A DNA stretch of 64,000 bases from JACZWZ01 sp036478235. Lineage in GTDB: Bacteria > Actinomycetota > Acidimicrobiia > Spongiisociales > UBA11373. The stretch is taken from NCBI GenBank assembly GCA_036478235.1, contig JAZGDZ010000040.1, forward strand, positions 62,001-126,000, read 5' to 3'. The notes under the pieces were generated by a model. It did not search any database and was not told the origin of the DNA. It saw only the letters and a list, made by a program, of their open reading frames with translations. The first letter of the stretch is position 1. Every line of letters begins with the position of its first letter. Shown piece by piece: positions 16,885 through 24,682 of the stretch. The translations under genes were made by a program, and so were the position numbers.

Positions 16885-18642
16885 ATGCCGACGATGCGCT
16901 CCGTCCTCGTGGCCAACCGCGGAGAGATTGCCGTGCGGGTCATCCGAGGGGTTCAAGAGATGGGGATGCGTGCGATCGCGGTCTACTCCGAGCTCGATCG
17001 CGATGCTCTCCACGTGCGACGAGCCGACGAGGCGTGGAACATCGGGCCGGCGCCCGCAGCCGAGTCATACCTGGACATCGACACGATCCTGCGGGTCGCC
17101 TCGGAGAGCAAGGCAGATGCCATCCATCCCGGTTACGGGTTTCTCGCCGAGAATGCCGAATTCGCCAAACAGGTCGTTGACGCCGGGATCATCTGGGTGG
17201 GCCCGGGGCCCGACGCCATCGGCGCCATGGGTGACAAGATCGCCTCGCGCAAGGCCGCCGACGAGGCGGGTGTGAAGGGGGTCCCGGGTACGCTCGAACC
17301 GCTCTCCGACGCCGCCGCGGTGCGCGCCGTCGCCGAGGAGTACGGATACCCGATCGTCATCAAGGCCGCCCACGGCGGCGGCGGCAAGGGGCTGCGGGTG
17401 GTCCGGTCGGACGATCAGCTCGAGGAGGCCTTCGAGGCGGCACGGCGTGAGGCAGACGCCTACTTCGCCAATCCCGAGGTGTACGTGGAGAAATACCTCG
17501 AGCGCCCCCGCCACATAGAGGCACAGATCATCGTGGACACCCACGGCAACGAGGTCTTCCTCGGAGAACGGGACTGCTCTCTGCAGCGACGCCACCAGAA
17601 GCTCATCGAGGAGACCCCATCGCCTGCCATCACCGACAAGCAGCGCAAGGCCGTCGGCAAGGCCGCCCTGGCTATCGCCAAGGCGGCCGCCTACGTGAAC
17701 GCCGGGACCGTCGAATTCCTGCTCGATCAGGAGGGCGACTTCTATTTCTTGGAGATGAACACCCGCCTCCAGGTCGAGCACACGGTCACCGAGATGGTCA
17801 CCGGCATCGACCTGGTTCGTGAGCAGCTGCACGTCGCCATGGGGGAGGAGTTGTCATTCTCCGGCGTCGAGACCACCGGCCACGCGATCGAGTTCAGAAT
17901 CAACGCCGAAGACCCCGCCAACGACTTCCTTCCGAACCCCGGACAGATCATCGAGTACTCAGAACCGGGCGGTTTCGGGGTTCGGGTCGACTCCGGATAC
18001 GGGGCAGGTTCGGCGGTGAGCCAGTACTACGACAACCTCATCTCGAAACTCATCGTCTGGGGCCGCGACCGCGATGAAGCCCTGAGCCGGGCGCGGCGGG
18101 CCATAGCCGAGTACGAGATTCGTGGGATCGCCACCACGCTGCCGTTTCACGCGCTGGCAGTGGAGAACGACGCATTCACCGCGGGTACCCACCACACCAG
18201 AACCGTCGAAGACGAGATGGATCTCTCACAGATAACCCACCTGCGGGCACCACAGCTCCCGGAGGACGAGGAGCTCGAGGAACGCCGTATGACCGTCGAG
18301 GTCGGTGGCCGTCGATTCGTGGTGAAGCTGTGGGCCGGGGAGGCGCAGCCGCCGTCGGAGGGTCCCAGTCGGGCAGCTCCCCGGCGCAGGGCACCCAAGC
18401 TGACCCAGTCGACTCAGAGCGTTTCCGGCGAGGGGGTCGTCACCGCGCCGATGCAGGGGACGATCGTGAAGGTGCACCAGAAGGCGGGAGATCGGGTGAA
18501 AGCCGGTGATCCCCTCTTCATCCTCGAGGCGATGAAGATGGAGAACGAGATCAGGTCGCCGGCATACGGGGAGATCGTGGACCTGCGGGTGCAGTCCGGT
18601 GACAGGGTGACCAGCGGCGCCGTGCTCGCCGTCGTTCGCTGA
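16885..18642 (+). CDS. accA3: Acyl-CoA carboxylase alpha subunit (biotin carboxylase + BCCP)
   Basis: The protein has 585 residues. Residues 1-450 are biotin carboxylase (LVANRGEIAVRVIR, AAHGGGGKGLRVV ATP loop, FLEMNTRLQVEHTVTE). The C-terminal 75 residues are a biotin carrier domain with the EAMKMENE attachment lysine. This is the actinobacterial AccA3/PccA design that serves several carboxyltransferases. An ATG at 16894 is an alternative start. An R-B motif lies directly after the stop. Confidence 0.94.
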   Translation: MPTMRSVLVANRGEIAVRVIRGVQEMGMRAIAVYSELDRDALHVRRADEAWNIGPAPAAESYLDIDTILRVASESKADAIHPGYGFLAENAEFAKQVVDAGIIWVGPGPDAIGAMGDKIASRKAADEAGVKGVPGTLEPLSDAAAVRAVAEEYGYPIVIKAAHGGGGKGLRVVRSDDQLEEAFEAARREADAYFANPEVYVEKYLERPRHIEAQIIVDTHGNEVFLGERDCSLQRRHQKLIEETPSPAITDKQRKAVGKAALAIAKAAAYVNAGTVEFLLDQEGDFYFLEMNTRLQVEHTVTEMVTGIDLVREQLHVAMGEELSFSGVETTGHAIEFRINAEDPANDFLPNPGQIIEYSEPGGFGVRVDSGYGAGSAVSQYYDNLISKLIVWGRDRDEALSRARRAIAEYEIRGIATTLPFHALAVENDAFTAGTHHTRTVEDEMDLSQITHLRAPQLPEDEELEERRMTVEVGGRRFVVKLWAGEAQPPSEGPSRAAPRRRAPKLTQSTQSVSGEGVVTAPMQGTIVKVHQKAGDRVKAGDPLFILEAMKMENEIRSPAYGEIVDLRVQSGDRVTSGAVLAVVR

Positions 18643-18645
18643 TCG

Positions 18646-18674
18646 GAGAGTCTGCTGGGCAATGCCGTTGCTCG
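18646..18674 (+). repeat. R-B motif copy 3
   Basis: GAGAGTCTGCTGGGCAATGC followed by CGTTGCTCG, in the 61-bp gap between the carboxylase gene and the DUF222/HNH gene. It shares CAATGCCGTTGCTC or close variants with copy 1. Confidence 0.7.
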
Positions 18675-18703
18675 GGCGCGCCAACACGCGGGCTGCGCCC
18701 GGC

Positions 18704-19804
18704 TCACTCCAAGGTCGGTAACCGGATACCGCCTTCGTGCACGGCCCGATGATGTCGGCGGCATAGGAGTACGAGGTTGTCGGGGCTGGTCGATCCGCCG
18801 TCGGCCCAGTGCTGGAGGTCGTCGCACCAGCGATGGGGCCGCTCACACCCGGGGAACCGACAATGCCGATCTCTGATGATCAGCACCTTGCGGACCGCTG
18901 CAGGGATCGTGCGGGTAGAACGTCCCACGTCGAGGACCTCTGATTCGCCGCGAGTGATGATCCTGCTCACGGAGGAGTCACATGCGATGCGGCGTGCCAT
19001 CTCCGCGGTGATCACTGCTCCGTCATCCAACTCACATGGCTCACCAGGCTCGCCCAGGAGTGCTTCCAGGGAGACGATGACCGACACCTGAGGTCGAAGG
19101 GCGCCGGTGACCGGTGAATCTGTGTGGGTGAGATGATCCGAACAGATATCGACCAGAGCGTCGGCACGGCGCTGCGGCGGAGTGCGGCCGTCTTCAGGGT
19201 CGAGTTGTTGCGGGTCGGTCAACGACCGCAGTGCGGTGAGGACGGTGTGGCCGCCTTCGGGGTCGAACTCACCGTCGATACGGACCATCCCACCCAACGT
19301 CTCCGACACATGCAGCCGACGCCGGCCGTGGAGATGGTCGGCATCGGCTGCGGCGGCCTGCTGATCGGCTGCCTGTCTCCAATAGTCGATCGCCCGGCGA
19401 GCATCGGTGTATCTCAGACCAGCCACCGTGTCGACCAGGAGCTTTTCGTCACGCCCAAACAACTCGGCAGAAACCTTCGAAGCCGCCAGCAGCATCGCTA
19501 CCCGAGGCCGATCCAAAACCGCATTCCCATACGCCTCACGAACCTGAGGATGCTGTGGGAGAGCCCGTGCCTCTCCCACCCGCCGCGACGCCTCCCGCGG
19601 CGAATCTCCTTCGGCCCGCAGCAACGCTGCTGCGCTCAGGTACCCGGCGTCTTCGAACAGGCCGCCACGATCGATCTCCGCCAACTCTTCAGCAGCCTCG
19701 GCTTCGATCATCGTCGCCTCACGACGCAGCCGAAAGTACCGATCGATTCGGCTCTCATCCCAGATGCCGTCGGTGTCGCCTCGGTCCGACTTCAGCGTCG
19801 TCAT
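18704..19804 (-). CDS. DUF222/HNH endonuclease-domain protein (13E12-like)
   Basis: In this 366-residue protein a helical DUF222 domain (1-230) precedes a C-terminal HNH motif: CRFPGCERPHRWCDDLQHW, ADGGSTSPDNLVLLCRRHHR. These proteins are multi-copy in actinobacteria and act like mobile repetitive genes (REP13E12 in M. tuberculosis). It ends only 13 residues after the HNH His pair, whereas many relatives have a longer tail, so the end may have been cut by the adjoining R-B repeat. Nuclease activity is plausible but the biological role is unknown. Confidence 0.85.
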   Translation of the reverse strand: MTTLKSDRGDTDGIWDESRIDRYFRLRREATMIEAEAAEELAEIDRGGLFEDAGYLSAAALLRAEGDSPREASRRVGEARALPQHPQVREAYGNAVLDRPRVAMLLAASKVSAELFGRDEKLLVDTVAGLRYTDARRAIDYWRQAADQQAAAADADHLHGRRRLHVSETLGGMVRIDGEFDPEGGHTVLTALRSLTDPQQLDPEDGRTPPQRRADALVDICSDHLTHTDSPVTGALRPQVSVIVSLEALLGEPGEPCELDDGAVITAEMARRIACDSSVSRIITRGESEVLDVGRSTRTIPAAVRKVLIIRDRHCRFPGCERPHRWCDDLQHWADGGSTSPDNLVLLCRRHHRAVHEGGIRLPTLE

Positions 19805-19969
19805 TCACCAAACATACGACCCGGGTATGACACGAACCCGGCGCGGCTCCGCGGTTCGAGGAAGTGTTTGCTGGCATCCCCCGGCGTTACGGAATGTTCC
19901 CAGAGCAATCGGGTGGGATCGCCGCACCCTGGGCAGCCAACTCCTAAGAACACCCTTTTCGGGGAGGTC

Positions 19970-20014
19970 GAGGGTCCCGAGGGGCCTGGGCCCCAGCCCG
20001 CCCGACACGTGCCG
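19970..20014 (+). repeat. R-F repeat, copy 1
   Basis: A 45-bp segment with GGGTCCCGAGGG at its start and CCCGAC-ACGTGCCG at its end. It is repeated in the same orientation at 21827-21871. The two bracket the FAD oxidase gene. The middle 15 bp differ. The rest of the 229-bp gap from 19805 holds nothing recognisable. Confidence 0.5.
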
Positions 20015-20033
20015 TTTTGTGCGGGTATCGACC

Positions 20034-21392
20034 TCAGCCTGGTGGGATGTTGTAGTTGCTGCTGAACAGGTTGGTGGGGTCCCACTGTTGCTTCAGTTCC
20101 ACTAGCCGTGCGTAGTTGCTGCCGTATGCAGCGGGTATGCGGTCGGTCTCGTCGTCGGCGATGAGGTTGACGTAGACGCCTCCGGTGGCGTGGGCTGCCA
20201 TGGCCTGGTGGAACTCCGAAGCCCAGGCCAGTACTGACTCGTCTTCGCCGGGGTCCATCCAACCGGCGATGCAGTGGAATCCGTATGTCGTATTTCTGCC
20301 TCCGTAGGGCGTGGCCGACGTGTCGACCCGGCCGATTGCCCCGCCCACCGGGTCGAAGTAGGCGGCGGTCAGAGCGCCGACCATGCGAGGCACGAACTCG
20401 ACCATCGTGTCGATGGCCCCATCCGATAGCCCGTCGAGGTCATGTGCTTTCGAGATGTATCGCTGACCCTTGGGCATGTTGGCGTCGAAGCCCGTCTGAG
20501 CGTTCACGTAACGGCTGAGACGCGCCTCCTCCAGAATCGGTTCACCCAGCTCGGTTAAAGGCTGCACGAACTCAACTGCTTCAGGGTCCTGGTGGTAGAC
20601 GACGAAATCAAGAACCGGTTTCCCGTGAGTTTCCTCGGGAAACAAGTCGATGGGTGGAACACGGAAACAGAACGGATAACACTGGAATTCTTCCGGTGCC
20701 TCGGCCATGAAGTCCCGGAAAAAGCGCAGAAGCTCACCCGCACGGTCGAATGGGTAGATGATCTGCCCGGACAACACCTGAGGGCCAACCTCATGCAGCT
20801 CAAGATCCAAGGTCGTGACTACGCCAAAGTTCCCGCCTCCACCTCGGAGAGCCCAGAAGAGGTCGGCGTTCTCGTCAGATGCTGCTCGGAGCCGTCGTCC
20901 GTCTGCGGTCACCACTTCCGCTGAGATCACATTGTCGATCATCAGCCCGTACTTGCGGGAGAGGTACCCAGCACCGCCACCAAGCGCCGCACCGATCACC
21001 CCAACTGATGAGACCGTCGCCGTCGGAGTGGCGAGACCATGCTCTTGCGTGACGGCATCCATTTCTGCGCAAGTGACCCCTCCCTCGACCCTCACGGTCC
21101 TTGCATCGGCGTCCACACGGACCGCTTTCATCGGTGATAGATCGATGAGAAGGCCGCCGTCGGCGACGCTATTGGCGGCGTATGAGTGGCCTCCGCCCTT
21201 CACCGACAATCGCAACTCATGTTCCCGGGCGTAATCGATCGAAGCCTTGACATCACTGCTGCTCGTGCACCGGACGATGAGGTCGGGTCGACGATCAAAC
21301 CTCGTATTCCAAAGAGCCCGAGCCTCATCAAACGCAGCATCACCCGACTCCAGCACCCGTCCCACTACTGAACTCAGTTTGGAGGTGTCCAC
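20034..21392 (-). CDS. FAD-linked oxidase, BBE type
   Basis: A 452-residue FAD-binding PCMH oxidase with a C-terminal berberine-bridge-like segment (SNYARLVELKQQWDPTNLF). LSVKGGGHSYAANS carries the histidine that is usually linked covalently to FAD. The second linkage Cys of bicovalent enzymes is absent (VGVIGAALGGGAGYLS), so single-point attachment is expected. These enzymes oxidise sugars, alcohols or secondary metabolites; the substrate here is unknown. No sugar or metabolite genes flank it, and similar 45-bp repeats lie on both sides, hinting at acquisition as a unit. The start overlaps a small membrane-protein gene by 19 bp. Confidence 0.87.
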   Translation of the reverse strand: MDTSKLSSVVGRVLESGDAAFDEARALWNTRFDRRPDLIVRCTSSSDVKASIDYAREHELRLSVKGGGHSYAANSVADGGLLIDLSPMKAVRVDADARTVRVEGGVTCAEMDAVTQEHGLATPTATVSSVGVIGAALGGGAGYLSRKYGLMIDNVISAEVVTADGRRLRAASDENADLFWALRGGGGNFGVVTTLDLELHEVGPQVLSGQIIYPFDRAGELLRFFRDFMAEAPEEFQCYPFCFRVPPIDLFPEETHGKPVLDFVVYHQDPEAVEFVQPLTELGEPILEEARLSRYVNAQTGFDANMPKGQRYISKAHDLDGLSDGAIDTMVEFVPRMVGALTAAYFDPVGGAIGRVDTSATPYGGRNTTYGFHCIAGWMDPGEDESVLAWASEFHQAMAAHATGGVYVNLIADDETDRIPAAYGSNYARLVELKQQWDPTNLFSSNYNIPPG

Positions 21393-21601
21393 GAGAATCT
21401 CCCTTCATCAGTCGATCGCAGTGTCAGCGAACGCCAGAATCCAAACAACATCAAGATCACCAACACCATGAAGATGATCGGAGAGATCATCCACCAACCA
21501 CTTCCATCAAACATGTGACCATCACCATCGAACAACCAACCATTGACAACAACCACTGACCCGCCTCTCCAGCTCCATACGGCGACGGAGCCCCGTGACA
21601 T
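21374..21601 (-). CDS. Small single-pass membrane protein
   Basis: A 75-residue frame with one clear membrane helix (ISPIIFMVLVILMLFGFW) preceded by a Gly/Trp-rich stretch. The gene ends 19 bp inside the oxidase gene, which fits coupled translation. An internal ATG at 21514 would give a 46-residue protein that still has the helix and may be the true start. The sequence resembles short Trp/Gly/Met membrane proteins found near oxidases, but function is unknown. Confidence 0.5.
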   Translation of the reverse strand: MSRGSVAVWSWRGGSVVVVNGWLFDGDGHMFDGSGWWMISPIIFMVLVILMLFGFWRSLTLRSTDEGRFSWTPPN

Positions 21602-21967
21602 CCTCCACCGATGCCCTCCCCTCGGCAGCCCCTGTCGGATGAGGATCAGAATGGCCGGTGAGCCTTCGATGCCACTAGGGGACTAAGACCCCTTGTGCGA
21701 TTGTGAGACAGATCACACGACCCAGCATGAGCACTTCTCGGCTGGGGCGACGCCTGAGCCAGCCCCTGGATTCGGTGAGTCCCGAGTCGGTCTTGATGCT
21801 GAATGCGAGGGCCGGATGATTCTGACAGGGGTCCCGAGGGAACCTCGGTCGCCACCGCCCGATACGTGCCGATCCAGCGCACTTCCCGCGCCCACTCGAT
21901 ATGGCGCCCGATCGGGTGATCTCGGTCGGCCGAGAAGCCGGCGAACTGGATGAGGTCTTGGGAGCGA
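21602..21967. other. Gene-free stretch with a possible gene remnant
   Basis: These 366 bp hold no complete gene. On the minus strand about 21835-21960 reads as QDLIQFAGFSADRDHPIGRH and then EWAREVRWIGTYRAV, which looks like real protein sequence. The frame has no start of its own, begins inside the lipoprotein gene's end in another frame, and runs on into low-quality sequence. It may be the leftover C-terminal part of a lost gene; the family was not recognised. An R-F repeat copy overlaps its end. Confidence 0.4.
21827..21871 (+). repeat. R-F repeat, copy 2
   Basis: A 45-bp segment sharing GGGTCCCGAGGG and ACGTGCCG blocks in register with copy 1 at 19970. It is upstream of the oxidase and small membrane-protein genes. 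Confidence 0.5.
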
Positions 21968-23335
21968 TCAGGGTTGCACGGAGAGTTCCAGGAGGTGGGT
22001 GGCGCACAGCCGGTTGATGATGCCGATCACTCCGCCGGTGCTGAACCCACCGTGGCCCGGCTCCGGACCAAACCACTTCTCGAGGTTGAGCCGTAGCGCG
22101 CTCGTTTCTGCAAGGAGGTCGTCGCCCCTCGGTGAGGGAAGTCTGGTGGCGGCCGCCTCGATCTCTTTCAGGGCCGCCTCGATCTCTTCCAGACCGTCGG
22201 TGAGCCACTGCATGTCCGGATCGGCTAGGCCCACAGCCGCGTCGACTGCCGCGTCGCAGAACGCAAGGACGGCAGATGCTTCACGGGCGTCGAGGATCTC
22301 GTAGGTCACAAGCAACGCAAGGGTGCCTTCCGCTGCACCTGTCGGTCCCGTCGCCGGGTCGACGTCACGCCAGTATGAGATCGGCACACTGATCACATAA
22401 ATGCCGGGAGCGGGACCCGTTGACAGCCGCGGCGCCAGCACGAGCTGCAACCCGATCGATCCACCGGACTGGATGACCGTGGGTCGAACATCCGCCGGTG
22501 CACCCGTCCCCGGGTCGGAAACCCTACGGCTGTCGAGCACATGTCGGTGCGGTGACGGGGCGATGGCCATCGGAGTACGCCATTCGGAGACGATCGTGAG
22601 TTGCTGCGTCGCCCAAGCATCGTCCACACCCTCGGCCGTAACCACCGGGCCGGCGGTCACATAGAACGGAGGCCCTGGCGCGTGGCCGTCGACCGTGAAC
22701 GCGAACAAGGTCGACTCGGCTGGCGCTGGATCGGGAGAGGCGAGCTGTTCAGACGGTTCGCAGTCCTCCACCTGACTGCCACGGGGCTGGTGCCCGGCAC
22801 AAACGCGGCGGAACCATGCCTGGGGGCCAAAGGCATCACGGGCCATATCCGAGAAAGCCTCTTCTCGCCCGTCGGGCAGCAAACGCCGGATCACGAGGAC
22901 CGGATCGCCTTCCAAAGTCCAAGAGATCTCGATCATCTCGACCGGCAAGCCAGCCTCGGCGCGCCGTCGGTAGCAGTCGCCTGCGTCGTTGATCACCTCA
23001 ATACCTTTGAACGGATTCGCGCTCGACGGAAACACCAAGGCAGCACCGCAATACGGCAGTGGCGTGCGCTCGACGACCACGTCAGGCGCCCCGGACGGCA
23101 CCGGACCCCCAAGGGGAAGGTCAGTATCAATCGCAACAGTATCCCCGGACGGCTCTGACGAACCCGTCGCCGAGACCGTCGTTGCGCCGACCGTCGGATC
23201 ACTCGTCGGCTGCGACGTGGCTGCAACGGTCGGTGCCGCTGATGTCGAAGACCCCGACGTCGAGTCGTCGCTCGAAGAGCATGCGGCAGCGACCGCCATG
23301 AACACAACGCTGGCGATCAGCAGACGAGAGCGCAT
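21968..23335 (-). CDS. Secreted lipoprotein of unknown function
   Basis: A 455-residue protein whose N-terminus MRSRLLIASVVFMAVAAAC is a signal peptide with a lipobox Cys. A Ser/Thr-rich linker of about 50 residues follows, then a folded domain with several Cys residues and a helical C-terminus (EEIEAALKEIEAAATRLP). TTGGAG lies just before the ATG at 23335, which was chosen over a much longer frame because the signal peptide begins there. No domain was recognised. It stands alone, divergent from the CBS-domain gene. Confidence 0.78.
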   Translation of the reverse strand: MRSRLLIASVVFMAVAAACSSSDDSTSGSSTSAAPTVAATSQPTSDPTVGATTVSATGSSEPSGDTVAIDTDLPLGGPVPSGAPDVVVERTPLPYCGAALVFPSSANPFKGIEVINDAGDCYRRRAEAGLPVEMIEISWTLEGDPVLVIRRLLPDGREEAFSDMARDAFGPQAWFRRVCAGHQPRGSQVEDCEPSEQLASPDPAPAESTLFAFTVDGHAPGPPFYVTAGPVVTAEGVDDAWATQQLTIVSEWRTPMAIAPSPHRHVLDSRRVSDPGTGAPADVRPTVIQSGGSIGLQLVLAPRLSTGPAPGIYVISVPISYWRDVDPATGPTGAAEGTLALLVTYEILDAREASAVLAFCDAAVDAAVGLADPDMQWLTDGLEEIEAALKEIEAAATRLPSPRGDDLLAETSALRLNLEKWFGPEPGHGGFSTGGVIGIINRLCATHLLELSVQP

Positions 23336-23659
23336 ACTCCAATCAGACGTCGAAGTCTCCACCTCGGTTCCCGACCCAACCTCCCCGAGTGTTCCCCTCA
23401 ACAACCGGCAATCGGTGCGACCCCCCTTGGCCCAGCGCCAGCCTGGGGCGAAGTTTCTCTCCCTAACGGCGCATACGCAGTGATCTGGTCGGTGTCCTTC
23501 GGTGAGCCCATGCGCAACCCTTGGTGTCCCATCCCGTACGACTGAGAGGAGAGAGGAGGAACGGCATAGAACGGCGAACCGGACGCACACCGCCTCCGTC
23601 ACGACCAGAATGGATGCCGACTGCTCCCGGAGACCACACTGCCCGAATCCGACACCACG
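23336..23659. other. Intergenic region, divergent promoters expected
   Basis: These 324 bp separate two divergent genes. A purine-rich GAGAGGAGAGAGGAGGA tract (23544-23560) resembles a ribosome-binding site but no convincing gene follows it. No repeat family or RNA was recognised. Confidence 0.5.
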
Positions 23660-24547
23660 ATGCCCCTCGTCGACCCCACCATCCTCTGGACCAGGGGCGA
23701 GCACTGCCGGGAGCTGGCCGGCATCCTTTCGCCGACCGCGAGCCACGTGGAAGGCGACCTCACCCAAGCGTGCATCGAGACCAGGGCCGATCTACTGGTC
23801 ACCGCCCGAGCATCGACCTTTGGCCTGGTGAGCACTGCGGTGCCGCACGCGATCGATCCGGACCGCAAGATTCCGGCCGTCGTGGGTGCGGTTGGAACCG
23901 GACCGCATTCGCCCCTGGTCGCCAATCTGACGAGCCTCATCGCGGCCGGCCTCGGCACCGATGCCGTGCTCGTCACCGTGTCCCGCTCAGACGCCGAAGA
24001 CGAGCAGGCAGTGGCGACCCTTGGATCTCTGGATCCCCTGGCGCCGGGAGCCGGCACAAAGGTCGTACGCGCCGACACCGCGGCCGGGCTGGTCGACTCG
24101 CTGCCTGCCGACGCCCTACTGGTGCTCGGCGCCCCCGGCGGATCGTGGTGGCAACGCCAGTTCTTCGGTCCCGGACGCCGCCTCATCCATCGGGCTCCGG
24201 CGGGAGCCGTGGTTGCCAAAGCCTCACCCCGCAGGTGTTTCCAGGCCATGCACGACATCGCTCCACTCGGTCGACACATGCAGGCTCGCGACGCACTGGC
24301 GGTCATGGCACATCCCGTGACGGCGGTCGCCGATGAGGGAATCCTGATCGGCGTCGTACGGCGCTCCGCCCTCGAACGGACGCCCACCGGGACCGTCGGC
24401 AGCCTCATGGAGTCGGTGGCGTCGGTCATGGCCGGCGACCCAATCGAGGTGGCCGCCGAACTCACAGGATTCATGGAAGGCTCCCCGATTCCCGTCGTGG
24501 ACGCCCAAGGAAGGCTGCTCGGCGGAGTCTCGACGCCGGGCACCTGA
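23660..24547 (+). CDS. Universal-stress-like protein with CBS-domain C-terminus
   Basis: A 295-residue protein. Residues 1-185 look like one or two UspA-type nucleotide-binding lobes (ADLLVTARAS, ALLVLGAPGGSWWQRQFFGP, RAPAGAVVAKA). Residues 200-290 are a degenerate CBS pair (MAHPVTAVADEGILIGVVRR, FMEGSPIPVVDAQGRLLGGV). Such proteins sense adenine nucleotides or stress, but this is inferred. No Shine-Dalgarno is visible before the ATG, and the start is uncertain. It stands alone. Confidence 0.7.
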   Translation: MPLVDPTILWTRGEHCRELAGILSPTASHVEGDLTQACIETRADLLVTARASTFGLVSTAVPHAIDPDRKIPAVVGAVGTGPHSPLVANLTSLIAAGLGTDAVLVTVSRSDAEDEQAVATLGSLDPLAPGAGTKVVRADTAAGLVDSLPADALLVLGAPGGSWWQRQFFGPGRRLIHRAPAGAVVAKASPRRCFQAMHDIAPLGRHMQARDALAVMAHPVTAVADEGILIGVVRRSALERTPTGTVGSLMESVASVMAGDPIEVAAELTGFMEGSPIPVVDAQGRLLGGVSTPGT

Positions 24548-24550
24548 CCT

Positions 24551-24578
24551 AAGAGCCCGCTGAGTAATGCCGCGACAG
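24551..24578 (+). repeat. R-B motif copy 4
   Basis: AAGAGCCCGCTGAGTAATGC followed by CGCGACAG, just after the stop of the CBS-domain gene. The GCTGAGTAATGCCG core is identical to copy 1. Confidence 0.65.
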
Positions 24579-24682
24579 AAACCTCTGCGCTGTTCCGCCT
24601 GCCCAAGGCCCTCAGCCCTTCATCGATCCGACTCCCAAGGCTTGAGACGCCACCGGCCACTGCCGGTCGAGTAGGCCCCGCG

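Noticed and set aside
23599..24660. 353-residue minus-strand frame
   Set aside because: It is Ser/Arg/Pro-rich and antisense to the CBS-domain gene.
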